From the NCBI GenBank assembly GCA_021234155.1, contig JAJEKV010000004.1, positions 21,185,619-21,249,618 of the forward strand: DNA of 64,000 nt, in the 5' to 3' direction. Position 1 is the stretch's first letter; each line of letters opens with the position of its first letter. The notes under the pieces were generated by a model. The model saw only the letters and a program-made list of their open reading frames with translations. It ran no database searches and had not been told where the DNA came from. Below, piece by piece: positions 42,278 through 53,160 of this stretch. Position numbers and translations under genes: made by a program. Source of the DNA: Isoetes taiwanensis (taxonomy: Eukaryota; Streptophyta; Lycopodiopsida; Isoetales; Isoetaceae).

Positions 42278-42468
42278 CACTTTGCCTGGGGAGTTTTTGG
42301 CTCATTCTTTTTAGTCTTATTAAGTTCCAGTTCACTTAATTGTTACTAGCTTAGCATAAACTACAAAAATGAGAAAACAATTTCCCACTTTTCGAGGCTT
42401 GAGGATCCTATCAAGTTAGTACTACTGGGAGCATGGTCAGTGCTTTGCTCTTGGTCTCCAAGAACATT

Positions 42469-42480
42469 GCTCTGATACCA
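42469..42480 (-). promoter_or_regulatory. G2 primer binding site (initiator Met tRNA)
   Basis: TGGTATCAGAGC on the minus strand begins one base after the 5' LTR end (...GTCACA, G). It is the standard complement of the 3' end of plant initiator methionine tRNA. It fixes the element's orientation. Confidence 0.95.
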
Positions 42481-42481
42481 C

Positions 42482-44053
42482 TGTGACGTCCCCTACTCGC
42501 ATACGGTGCCCTCACCGTATACCAACAGGAGTTCTTCCCCCATACCAGCTCCACACTGATACAGGGCCCTCCACACATCACTGCACCCGTAACGAGTCCC
42601 AGTGGGAAGAGTGAAGGGGTCATTTTACCCTGTCTCCCTCAGGGCCTACCTAGCTGCGGAAGCGTAAACATACATGTCAGTATACAACATAATCATCCAT
42701 CCACCTAGAAGGGTGGCGCATCAACATCTGCATAGACAATGATCAACATCATACATAAGGGAAAACCTACCCAAGGCTCAGACTCGAAGGGATGACTGAC
42801 GGCTTGGGTCTCCAGAGTTCATTGCAGACAGAATTCATGGCAACGGATTTGGCTGGCATAAGAACATGGCATAGGGTTGTCCACTCCATCCGCCCCTCCT
42901 GTGCACACTTTGCAGAGTAGGCTGAAAAGTGTTGGGACCTGACTGTAGCCCGCCGGATGCATAGCCAAAAGGGCTACTCCTGGGTTTCATCTCCCCAGTT
43001 CCGATGGGGCAGGTAGGGATCACTCCCTCCAGAGATCTACATGCTGACTCAAGGTGACTAGAGGGCCACTGCCCGTACTCGACTGAACCCACTGGAAAGT
43101 GAACACCACTTCACGGGTGTCGAGCCCATACCTTACCCGCACTCAGTGGTAAGCTATTGGGCCTAGTCACAATGATCCCTGGTAGGCCTTACACACCAGA
43201 GGGATCATTCAAGAGTCAGAACATGAACCTCCTTCTTGGCCAGTCTGGCCCCTTCACCCACAACCCGGTGTGGTTCTTGTACACAGGCCGAATCTACAGT
43301 GTGCTAGAGAGGCTACTTCTAGGAGCATCAACTACCAAGCCTTAGGGCCTCTACCCCCCTTCCCAATACAAGGAGTTCACAGAGATACATCATCCATATA
43401 CATCACAGAAGAACTAAAGAACTAGATCTAATCTATATCATAGAGTTAGGTTCTTTAGTTAGTGTCTGGGATCTGAGAACCTAGATGGCTACTATGGGCA
43501 ATTTAATAGGCTAAACCTACTGATTCTATGACTGGAAGATGGTTTAAGCTATTAAATTGACTAAATACATGATCCTTGGGTTGCTCTTCCTGATCTGAGT
43601 TCGACCATCCTGCTGAACTGCTCCAATCAAGGGAAACTAATGGTGCAATTCGCTTGGGCAGAGTTTGGGAGGCAGTTTTGGCTCGTGGGGCAGCCAAAAC
43701 AGAGCTCTAAAACCCTATGGACGAAAATAGTAAGTTAGGGTTTTCCTAACCTAAATAGACAAGGGTTTAGGGCTAGGGTTTCCAATTATCCCTTTAGGCA
43801 TGTGGGATAATTGGAAATGGGCCCACTTGCCTTTAATGGCTAGGTGGCAAAATGTGCCCACATGGAAAGGTGTGCCCACATTAATGTGCACATTGGTAAA
43901 TGTGCACATTAATAATAAATGCACATACCTAGCAAGTTGCCCCCTAGGGCTACCCACCTGGCTACACATCGGCGTACACGTCAGTCGGAGTGGCGTGTAC
44001 GCGTGACGAGGCAGTACAGTATACGTCCTGGGGCCGTATACTGGAACGTCACA
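42482..44053 (-). mobile_element. G2 5' LTR, 1572 bp
   Basis: It starts (minus strand) TGTGACGTTCCAG at 44053 and ends GGGGACGTCACA at 42482. It is nearly identical to 29163-30737. Transcription of the element should begin inside it; no perfect TATA box was found where G1 has TATATAA. Confidence 0.93.
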
Positions 44054-44354
44054 GATGTTTAGTTGTTTTTATTATCTATGTACTCCAGCCATGTACTCCA
44101 GCCATGCTGGAAGAAGAGATGGAGGCCAACGACTGCAAGTGACCGCATAGAACTGGAGACTATCGACTACGCTTGGGAGCCATCAAACAAGAAGAAGATA
44201 CCTAATACTATTAAGATACCCGTGCATGCTGCTGAGGCATATGCATCACTCGCAGGGGATGTCAACTAGTGTATGAAAAAGAGTCATTCATGTAAGTGTA
44301 CTAAAAAATGGTCCATAAATTCAGGTATTGTCCATAATTAATGAAATTGTGCTT

Positions 44355-44520
44355 TTTTGCATGCAAATTCCTTTCTGTTGCTCCTGTTTTGGCTCAGAAA
44401 TACTGTCGCTTGCCGACCTCCCCCTATCACCTTCACTAAATCATAAATCTTGAGCAGCTTTGGATACACTGCTCCATATAGCTTGTTCAGATTCTTCATC
44501 TCCATCGCCTCTTTCTCCAT
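44355..44520 (-). pseudogene. CDPK-like Ser/Thr kinase, N-terminal 55 residues
   Basis: The frame opens MEKEAMEMKNLNKLYG and enters the N-lobe: IYDLVKVIGGGRQATVFLSQ (glycine-rich loop, with the third glycine replaced by alanine) and NRKEFACK (catalytic lysine). It then runs into element X and stops after a few foreign residues. The remainder of the same gene is at 23991-24830. A short purine-rich leader precedes the ATG. The combined product would be about 333 residues, a minimal kinase domain without EF-hands. No intron is needed to explain the split. Confidence 0.85.
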
Positions 44521-47500
44521 TCCGGCAATTCTGGCTGTTCGATTTCACGTAAACAAACACACAAACCCTACTTACAGTTTTTTTCCAGACAATGGAGCGC
44601 GTCCTTTTATTAATGGGCTTCACAATTCGTCACCTTTGTATAGATCCCGAAGGGCCCTTTCGAGCCTTTTTGCCGGACTTTTTGCCTTTACGAACGGGCC
44701 ATCTAAACCTAGGTGTCCAACCTTGAAAAACATTTTCGCCCCGATCCCACATTTTCGCCCTGATGAAGAATCTCAACAATCTGTGTCCCCTGATCCCACA
44801 AGGTTAAAACATATAATTTCTGAGTAGAATGAGGGCCGCAGATCACCTTTTATACTTTAAGACCTTCGTTTCCATCAACTAAGTGCTTGAAACCTCAACC
44901 TTCCTTTTTTTTTTTTCTTTTTTTTTCACAACAACAGGTACAAGCATTTTTGGCCTTTTTTCTTTCCTTCAGATCTTTTTGGGGCAAAGTTATGGCCTCA
45001 AATTGCCCCTCATGCGTCGAAATAGCAAATGCTCAAATCTTCAATATTTGAGGTTGTTGGAGAGTACTAATTAGAAAAATTATCAGTTGTTATAGATGTA
45101 TTGAAGGTATGGATTATGCAGATCCTTGCTACAAAAAGGCTTATGAGAGGTAATATCACACTGAACAAAATTTTTGTATTTGGAGACTGTGGACAAGATC
45201 CTGGAGGAGTATGCAATGATCAGCACTTGACTGTGGTGATTATTCTCTTTATATAACAGTATTTATCTGTGAATGAAATATCACATTAGATTGTCTTATC
45301 CTCCAGCTAGTACAATTTTGTATGAGTCTAAGTTCATGCGTTAGGTCCATGTATATGGAAGCACAAATGCATGTTGTACATGTGTTAATTCAAATAGAGT
45401 TATATAACACTTAGTCATGACTGATATACCTTTAAAATTATACAAAAGCGGCAACCAAGGTGGCTGGGCATTTGCTGTAAGGAAAGGTTTGAGTATGAAT
45501 AGGGAAATCTTGTCGTGGCATGACGTTTATTTTATCTCTTCCAACACACCATTCCAGGTTGACTTTTAATAGGGGGCAGCTATATAGAATGAAAGGTTGC
45601 ATCCTTGTTCTATTGGGTCTTTAGAACCACTCTACTAAGAGGTTTTGCTTGTTAGATTTTGTAAGTTTAGAATTAAAATGTTAAAATGCTAATTTGACAT
45701 TGATTTTAATTTGGCAGGGTCTTCAACATGCTAAGAGGTCTACAAAAAATGCACAAGCTTGTTGATGTAGTGAACTACTTTTATGGCTCCTCAACTGATT
45801 GTACAAGGTTGTTATTCTAAGGCTTTAAGTATTCATCAAAGTGAAAATGGTCGCCTCAATTGTTATAAGGGACCTTGCCGAAATATTTGTTCCTTCATAT
45901 CTCGCATAGATGCCAAATGCCTTCTTGTCCTTCAATGCAACGATCACTAGAAAATTGATTGATTCAGTGCTAAGATGAGATATGAACCGTTTTACCAAAG
46001 CTCATTTGGTGGGTAGATGAAACTAAATTTTGCAAAGCCAAATTATGCCAAATTATGCAGATACTACAAGTCCAGCAAGATCAACCTTTGTGGAACTCTG
46101 AAGATGGGCACAAATACACTAAATATACAAGCAATATAATAGTGATAAATTTGTTCAATTGTTGATCTATATGCAAATATAAAGGAGCTGAAAAAATCGA
46201 GGTCATTGACCCTTCGCACATCATGACCTACATGACCATATCATTCATGCATGCAGCTAGCTCTCCATAGAGATTCTCCAAGGACGAGGAGCACCTGACC
46301 AGTTGGAAGTTTAATCAAGTTGGTGACATGATGACTTATCAAGGGTTATTTATCACAGAACTCTCTATACATTATAGTGCCAACTCTTTGGTAACAAAAA
46401 TGGTTGAAAAAAACGGTCCTCCAAATTGTTGCATGGTGTTGCTTAGCATTCATGTTTCTATAGATTTATTTTCAACAGAAGAGTTCCCCTATTTTTAGGA
46501 GACATGTGAAGAAGAATCTACAGTATGGAAGCTTTCATCATGCAAATTGATAGAAGAATAGAATAAAGTTTTTATCGTCCACGGAGACCAATTGGTCTAT
46601 GGGACCCAAACAGGAGGCGCATCAAGCGTAGTATTGTCCATTTTACTCCCAGGGGGTCCAAGGGTTGTTTGGGGGAAAAACCGTGACATGAATAGGTTTG
46701 TTGTCAAACTGTGCAAATTGCTAGCATAAATAGTGTCCTTATTGCGAGTTAATGCCTGACAAAATATTCATGCTTAAAATTCACATTTTTAAATTCTATT
46801 TACTTGAGCATTTTTTATCATATAGCAGACTCTTACTACAAGAGTAATTGAAATTGCTCAAGTTTCCTTTTGAGCGTATACTTCCATGCTCGAAACAAGC
46901 ACGAAACAAGCACGCATTGAATACATTTCTTATGATGGTCTGATTTTATTTGTTATTTCGCGAGCCTCTATCAAAATATTGGTTCTAAATGTTCGATCAT
47001 TGAAAACAAAAAAAAAAACACAAAAAGAAAGTTGCTTGTTTGTTTTATACCATAACTCAATGACATCATTCTACGATGGCTAGGTGGTTAGTTATGTCTT
47101 CACATTGTATTTGACCAACAGAAAATTGGAAGAACAATTTTCATTTTTGTTTAGTTAATGCATTTTTGCCTTTGCATTACGAGGCCCTTATAAACAAAAA
47201 TGGCCTCTCTAGAACCATTAACACTTCCTTCGTTATAAAATATTTTTGCACAAGACTACGATAACAACATGGACAAAAAATAAAAAACTCTCATGCCCTT
47301 TCTTTCTTATACTCCCCTTGTCTATTTATGCATAAGAAAATCCATGGATCGAGGATATCTGCCAGAGAAATTTTGAGGTGGACCTACGAGCGGAGGAATA
47401 TTCTAGGCTAGAATTGCCAATGGCACGTGGAATCTTACCTTTACGTTCAAGTGAGGGCAACATGTTCAGCTCAACAACTTAGCGAGGCAGAATGATGCTT

Positions 47501-48690
47501 GGCTTAGGTTTAAAAAAATAGTTTAAATTGCACCGATAAATATTCGTCTAGTAACATTGTACAAACCCTAATTCCAGAGTATTATTTCAAAGCAAACCAT
47601 GTTGATTACATTGTCATCAACTTTAGTCTATAAGTGCTAGTTGATGTTTTGATCTTAGGCAAGGAAGATTAAAAATGTTGCCTCAAAATTTTGACCAAAA
47701 GGGTATCTTAAAAGCAAAAACTCATAAAAACTCCCAAGCCCACAACTGCTAAACGTCCTCTACAAAAAAACTGTATAGTAGGCTTCCTTCCTTTAGATAT
47801 TTCTCCAAGTCTACTACTATGTTGGAATGTGAGATGAAGAGTAGCTTTGGGAATTTGTTGAAATAATAAAAGGCGATTCTGCTTTAAAAGAAAGTGCCGC
47901 TGAGAAATAAATTATGTTTGTTTAGCTTTTTGGAGGGAGGCAACTTCAAAATCCCACAATGCTAGGCTTCCAGGAGCGTTGTTTATATTGGACGCCGTCA
48001 TGTTTAAACCATGGGTATATCCATGGTATGTCCGAGTCTTTGACATGTTATAGCTATATCACAAAATAAGTACACAGCGTTTTACATAGCCAGTAACGTG
48101 GAATGGAGGTACCCCGACTTCCATTTTGCTGTGTAGGGGCTTACCACATCCCAACACAATAACGTGCCGCAGCAAAAATAAGCTACCCTTGTTTCTATTT
48201 TGTGCTTGTGTTCAAGAATCTTTGTTTTGCCGAGATTATGTGGGCATGTCAAATGCCTCCTTGAAACGTAATAAACACTTCGTTGAAATTACTGTAAAAT
48301 TCTATATATTTTACCACGCGTAATATGTCCCCGGCTGTCTTTAGCGGCGCCGCCATGTGGAGTATTTTTTGGCAGGGCCAACTGACCAAGGAAAAAATGG
48401 GGACGCTTTGATAAAGCATCGGATACCGCTCTAAAACTTGAGATCTTCAAATTTTGAATCATAAGCTTCTCAAACATTAAGCTTGACATTATTTCTTAAT
48501 ACTAAGCTTCAATGCGTCAAGCTGCTGCCACTCGTGCTACTGCCACCAGTACCCCTACTGCACCTCCTGCTCCCGCTGCTCCAACTGCTCCTGCAACTGC
48601 TGCTCAGGCGCCGCACACTGCTCCCCTTGCAACCAGAACAGATCATCGAGTGTCTACATCAAATGCCAACAAATAGGAACTGTGCCTCCG
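44521..48690. other. 4.2 kb AT-rich region without recognisable gene
   Basis: It includes the presumed 5' flank of the kinase gene. I see T-rich runs near 44910, A-rich runs near 47010, scattered short open frames and no transposon ends. A splice-acceptor-like TTTTAATTTGGCAG at about 45715 is followed by a short open stretch with no recognisable family. Confidence 0.45.
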
Positions 48691-48699
48691 GATGGTATC

Positions 48700-49468
48700 T
48701 TGAAACTGTCGGGGCTTCCCTTGGCAGAAAGGCGAGAGTCTCAACTCTATTGCACCGGATATTGATCTCATTTTCCTCATGGAAACATGGAAACATGCAG
48801 GGCACAGACTGCCGAACCTCCCAGGCTATCTGCATTTTTCGGTGTTGAATGAGTGCACAGGCAAGCGAGGGCATGGCGGGGTTGCCTGCTACTATCGTGC
48901 AACCTTGGGGCACTCAGTCTCGCTCCACAAAACAGACAGGTACAATCGCTACTTGTGGGTGCGCGTGCAGCATGACAGTGGCAGCATCCTCTTCATAGCA
49001 GCATGCTACTTTCCACAAGCCGAGAGCAACTTTCATAACACTCATTCGGGTGTGGATAGATTGGAGCCCTATGTCGATCTATATGATGATATACAGCAGC
49101 CCAAACAGTTGGGCAAGGTTATGTTGCTTGACGACTTTAATGCACGTACAGGAGCCAAGCAGGTCCCAAACTTTGAGCCCCTGGCAGAGGACGTCTTGCA
49201 GTTGAACCCTGCAGAGGTGGCTTGGTCAAGGATATCAGACGACAACCATATTTCGCGCTATGGCAGGCAGTTGTTGTTGCTGGGTGGTATCTTTGACCTG
49301 GTTATTTGTAATGGGTTGGCACAAGGGCCATCTTCCAGCTGCTGCACTTGTAGACAGGAGAACCAAGGGGCGGCTCCAGTGTGGTGGATTATCTATTAAT
49401 TGAGGAACATGATCTGCACCTGGTTACCCATTTTTCCATTAGAACAGACACTCGAGCTGCCCTGTAAT
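48700..49468 (+). pseudogene. LINE-type endonuclease (EEP domain) fragment
   Basis: The segment starts at the position of the usual WNCRG motif, here NCRGFPW with the tryptophan codon read as TGA. It continues APDIDLIFLMETWKHAGHRL (catalytic glutamate in MET), GKRGHGGVACYYR, FIAACYFPQ, LLDDFNARTG (catalytic GDFN-like) and VICNG. It shifts frame near 49370 and reads SVVDYLLIEEHD to a stop at 49468. The final SDH motif is degenerate. No reverse transcriptase follows. It is a 5' fragment of a non-LTR ORF2 or a related endonuclease-like gene. Confidence 0.75.
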
Positions 49469-49544
49469 TTATTCAGAGGCTTATATGCTTATTATAGATC
49501 ATATCAATAACACATATCTTTCAGGCATTAAAGCAGAAAATTAC

Positions 49545-49697
49545 ATTTCCATCTACATCCAGAAGCTCAAAGGCTCGCCTCATGTCACTCTTAAATTCCC
49601 TCTCACCCATCTTTTCTGTCATTAAACTGCAGAATTCTTTGAAGTCCAACATGTTATTCTCATCTTTGTCCACAGAAGCAATCATCCTTGCTATTTC
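49545..49697 (-). pseudogene. Orphan exon of a centrin-like EF-hand gene
   Basis: A 153-base exon with an AG acceptor and a GTAATT donor encodes 51 residues: EIARMIASVDKDENNMLDFK, EFCSLMTEKMGEREFKSDM, RRAFELLDVDGN. It holds one EF-hand loop (DKDENNMLDFKE, acidic residues at loop positions 1, 3, 9 and 12) and the start of the next. Spacing and the MTEKMGERE linker are centrin-like. No other centrin exon is nearby, so it is probably a captured or decayed fragment. Confidence 0.7.
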
Positions 49698-50090
49698 CTA
49701 ATTCAAGGGCAAAATTTCCAACATTAATTCTTACTTTAATTGTGGCTTCAAATCCCAAGGCCCTGCACAAGGATATCTAATAATTATATATGCCATAGTT
49801 AAATTATTTTTGGAGTACACAAGAAATCTACCGCATGAAAAGTGTCCAATAGTGGACGTTTTATACATTATAACAAATTGCATATGAACAGGGTTTCAGA
49901 AAGCAATCCATAAACTAGAGGCTGCATATTAAATGAGAAACACAGAAATATTTGAAAACATTTGTTAAAATGGAGAAGCATAAGCACTCTATGTCTTCAA
50001 TTAGACTGGGAATCATATTCCAAGTCTTCAAACTGTTCATGTACAATCTCATCTATCTTCTTCTCAAAAAGTGCTTTTGCTAGTGCATTT

Positions 50091-51554
50091 CTACGCGCAG
50101 CATTGGCTTGAGAAGTTTCCTGAACATTCATTGGCTTGAGAAGTTTCCTGAACATTCATGTTAGCTTTCCCAATCAAAAAAGAAATTTCCTTTGGATCAT
50201 CTTCGAGTGTCCTTGCAAGGGCCTCCAATGGATTTAGATTGACACTATTGACTCTATGAACTCCATACGCTGCAGCCCTAGCAATTTCTGTATCTGGTAC
50301 CTTTAATCGCTTTATCTGCCTCTCAAACTTCTTAGTTTTCTTCTCTTCCGCAACAGCATTCTCAAGTTCCATCTTGGCCTCACTAACCCATGATTGATCA
50401 AAGTTATCACCATGCCGAATGCAAAGATTATGCAGAACAAGACAAGTGGCCACTATCTCAGGCACTTTCTCTAGGTTCGTATCATTTCTTTTCAAAAGAA
50501 TCCTAAATCTAGATTTTAACATACCAAATGCGCATTCCACAGGCATTCTCGTGCTTGATTGAAGATAGTTCCAGTTGTATTCTAACTTGCTTAAGCCGTC
50601 CTTGTGCCCTTTAAATGGTGGAAGCATCCACGGGCGTGGTGGATAAGCTGCATCTCCAACAAGGCAAAAATTACCAAGGTGGCATGCTTGTATCCTCCTT
50701 CCAGCTTCTGTGCTTTAAAATAGCTTCCAATCATGAATACTTCCAGCCCAACCGACGTCATAGTCCCAGATCACACCCTTGGATGAGACAATGAGCTGCA
50801 ACAATACGGAATGAAATCCCTTTCGGTTATAATAGTCCTGTGCATTGTCGTGAGGTGCAATTATGGGCAAGTGACTTCCATCAATTGCACCTACGACATA
50901 TGGAATGCCCCTGAGTTTCTCAAATTCACATGCAAGATCTTGCATTCTTCCTGGTGAGGGCCATTTAATGCATAAATCGTGGAGCATTTCCTTGACAGCA
51001 CAACAGAATTCAGAGATAGCCCTTTGGGCTGTAGTGTATCCAACACTGTATTGATCTGCAATGTCCTTGATCGTATTTCCAGTGGCCAAACGAGATAAGG
51101 CAATGCAAATTCTTTTCTCTACAGGGACATTTTGGCGCATCTTCGTATCTTCACGAGTCAGTATTGGTCCTAATACTTGACACACATAATAGTAAGTCTT
51201 CTTAGATAATCTAAGCCTTCCCTTAAACATATTATCACTGTATGAGCTCAGCAAGGTGCTTTCCATGAAGGTAGACGGTCTATGATATGACCAGATTTGG
51301 GGAGATGCTCTTAATGCTCTTCCATCAAACCTTCGAACCAACTGTGTATAAGAATCTATTAGGTACTGAAAATACCTCTCATATGAAATTGAAGGGGATG
51401 ATTGTGATAAAAAGGCTTGAATGCGCATAAACATAATAATTGCTAGCAGAATTCTTCTTTGCCTGCCCTCCATAGGGCCCTCAATAGGCAATTGCTCATT
51501 TCCATATAATCCATCTACTTGGATGTTATTAGTCAACCTTTGATCTTGTTGCAC
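50091..51554 (-). pseudogene. PIF/Harbinger transposase, one internal stop
   Basis: The reading frame is continuous over 488 codons except for a TAA at about 50717. The N-terminal part has LRLSKKTYYYVCQVLGPILT and an HTH-like segment (DIADQYSVGYTTAQRAISEF). The DDE_4 catalytic core has VVGAIDGSHLPIIAP (first Asp), GSIHDWKLF (second Asp region), then, after the stop, GRRIQACHLGNFCLVGDAAY and MPVECAFGMLKSRFRILLKR (Glu), and VLHNLCIRH. Only the stop (probably from CAA) and a repeat of the GQANECSGNF-type tail look damaging. The partner Myb-like ORF and terminal repeats were not found. Confidence 0.88.
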
Positions 51555-51559
51555 GTCTA

Positions 51560-52412
51560 TTTCCTCATTGTTAATATGCTGGTTTACAAGGTGAAGATTT
51601 GGTTCTTGCAGATGTCCCTAGTTCTCAATCCTTTCCTCATCAAGCACTTCCATTTCACCAGTTTGTAATGGCCTAAGCATTCAGTATTCTCTGTTACTAA
51701 GCTACAATACATGAGAGAATTCATGAAACAAGAAAAAGAGCAAAGCTTGCTTACCTATTCTGAAGGCATGGGATGGGAGGAAGAAGTCGCTCAATTCGCC
51801 ACCATTTCTCTTTGATTTGATCGAATCCCTTTCTCTTTTCGGTTCAAGGTTTTCGTCGAGGTTTTCGTTGACGTTTTCTAGGTTTTCGTTGAGGTTTTGT
51901 TTTTTTTGTTAAGGATATTACGTGGCAAACTACGTGGTATTAAATCATTGAAGTGCCATTGTCCGTCGAATGATACCCTACAAAAAAACTAATCATTTTG
52001 CGCGACTTTAATGCCAAGTAATAGACATCAGCGGTAGTGGATTAAGCCCGATATTGGCGGAGCGGCGCCGTTGAGCTCTCCCCTGTTTGGCTATGGCGCC
52101 CCAAATGTTTTGCAGCTCTTGCTATGGCGATTGCGGAGCATTCAAGCTCTCGCAACCCAGCCTGCTGGAATATGAAATTATAAGCATGGCACTGCAGCGG
52201 CACACCAACAGACTGGGCTAAATGTGTTAATCTTCTTTGCCCCAAAGCATGAATGACCCTTTTTGGAGGCCATAGCCAATTCCGGCGAGCTGGCCGCCAC
52301 AGCATGCCGTAAGTCCAATTTGTTTCATTTCGTTCTGATGCTATATACTCAGTGAGTTCAGATTCATAAAAGCGGTATGCTTTTTCTTAACATGTTATTG
52401 TTTTGGCATTAG
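51560..52412. other. Upstream of the Harbinger transposase; no gene recognised
   Basis: A short run of GGTTTTCGTTGAGG-type repeats lies at 51845-51900 and a T-run at 51901. The open minus-strand frame at 52042-52305 matches nothing I know. Confidence 0.4.
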
Positions 52413-52510
52413 TACTGAAGGTGACTGCTGATGATTCTGAAGATCCTTTGACAGTTCGTGTATTTGGCCCTAATACAGATGCTGTCATTGACCGCAAGAG
52501 TGAGTTGCAG
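52413..52510 (+). pseudogene. Orphan exon of an ethanolamine kinase gene
   Basis: After a GCATTAG acceptor the exon reads LKVTADDSEDPLTVRVFGPN then TDAVIDRKSELQ, followed by a GTAAGA donor. The GPNTD...IDRxxELQ motif is characteristic of plant ethanolamine kinase N-lobes (phosphatidylethanolamine synthesis). No further exon follows in the next 600 bases (52511-53160 shows no gene), so it appears isolated. Confidence 0.7.
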
Positions 52511-53160
52511 GTAAGAAAGACATCTTGTATAGAGCGCAAAGATGCTTTGTCTTAAATAAAAATATTTTCCGTATTTAGTAGAATTTGTTCTAGGTAGCAT
52601 TGATTCACATTATATAAATGATGGCAAGGCATCAAGAGCTGCGCAGAGCTTAGAAGATACTGATTCGCATAAGCTGCTCTTCCATATGGTTGTCATTGAT
52701 AATCACGGACTAGCACCATTGCATATGTTACAGTTGGAGAGACTGTTGCTCTCTACTCTTTCTTATTGCTCCAATTTTTGGTCCCCTCGTCAGTTTCTTT
52801 CGTCAGCAGCCTTTAGATGTTTAGGGAGGGAAGAGGTATACTTGAGCCTTCAAAGAGCATGATGGCGAGACATGATAGAAAACGAAAATAGTATCTAGTT
52901 AGGATGTGGCATTTTCTTTTGGTTGAACGTTTTGTTTCTCTCTCCTTTTCTCATAAAGCATAAATAGATTTGCATATTCCGTTGGGTAGTGACTAAACAG
53001 ATTCGTTCCTCTAGTTGGAAGCAATATACTCACAAAGATTTGTAATGCCACCAGAAATAGGTGAGACTATCAACTTGCTGTCCTCTACATGTGACCATTC
53101 CTGGATCAGCGCACTGAGCTATTAGCAAAGTCAAAGATTATTAATTAATCTACTTTAGCA

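Larger units (their letters stand above)
29163..44053 (-). mobile_element. Gypsy retrotransposon G2, 14.9 kb, with accessory genes
   Basis: Both LTRs, a primer site complementary to initiator Met tRNA, and a polypurine tract are present. The element is flanked by the perfect 5-bp duplication GATGT (29158-29162 and 44054-44058). Removing it restores GGCATGATGTTTAGTTG, as in X copy 1 at 18310-18326. The minus-strand order is 5' LTR, primer site, palindrome pair, H3-like gene, palindrome pair, acidic gene, spacer, gag-pro-pol with chromodomain, 3' noncoding region, polypurine tract and 3' LTR. Nested insertions are a CACTA-like element and a MITE. By eye the LTRs differ at roughly 18 bases plus two small indels in 1.57 kb, so the insertion is fairly recent. 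Confidence 0.93.
24832..44349 (+). mobile_element. TIR element X, copy 2, inserted in the kinase gene (Mutator/Pack-MULE-like)
   Basis: The ends are inverted repeats: left ATAATTTCATTATATATGGA, and right, read inward on the minus strand, CAATTTCATTAATTATGGAC. They are flanked by imperfect 11-bp duplications, TGCTTTTAAGC at 24821-24831 and TGCTTTTTTGC at 44350-44360. Without its own insertions X is about 1.13 kb (24832-25632, 29117-29162, 44059-44349). It carries an unknown ORF and, near its right end, a short frame (44100-44269, ELETIDYAWEPSNKKKIPNT). No transposase is present. A 9-11 bp duplication and gene-like cargo suggest a Mutator-type non-autonomous element, but the TIRs are shorter than typical. 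Confidence 0.65.

Noticed and set aside
42469-42480. tRNA gene
   Set aside because: Only the 12 bases complementary to the tRNA 3' end are present; this is the retrotransposon primer site.
24834-44337. Reading the kinase as a two-exon gene with a 19.5 kb intron
   Set aside because: The break has transposon inverted ends and duplicated target bases, and no good splice sites. The codons join directly at FACK/SMSIG.
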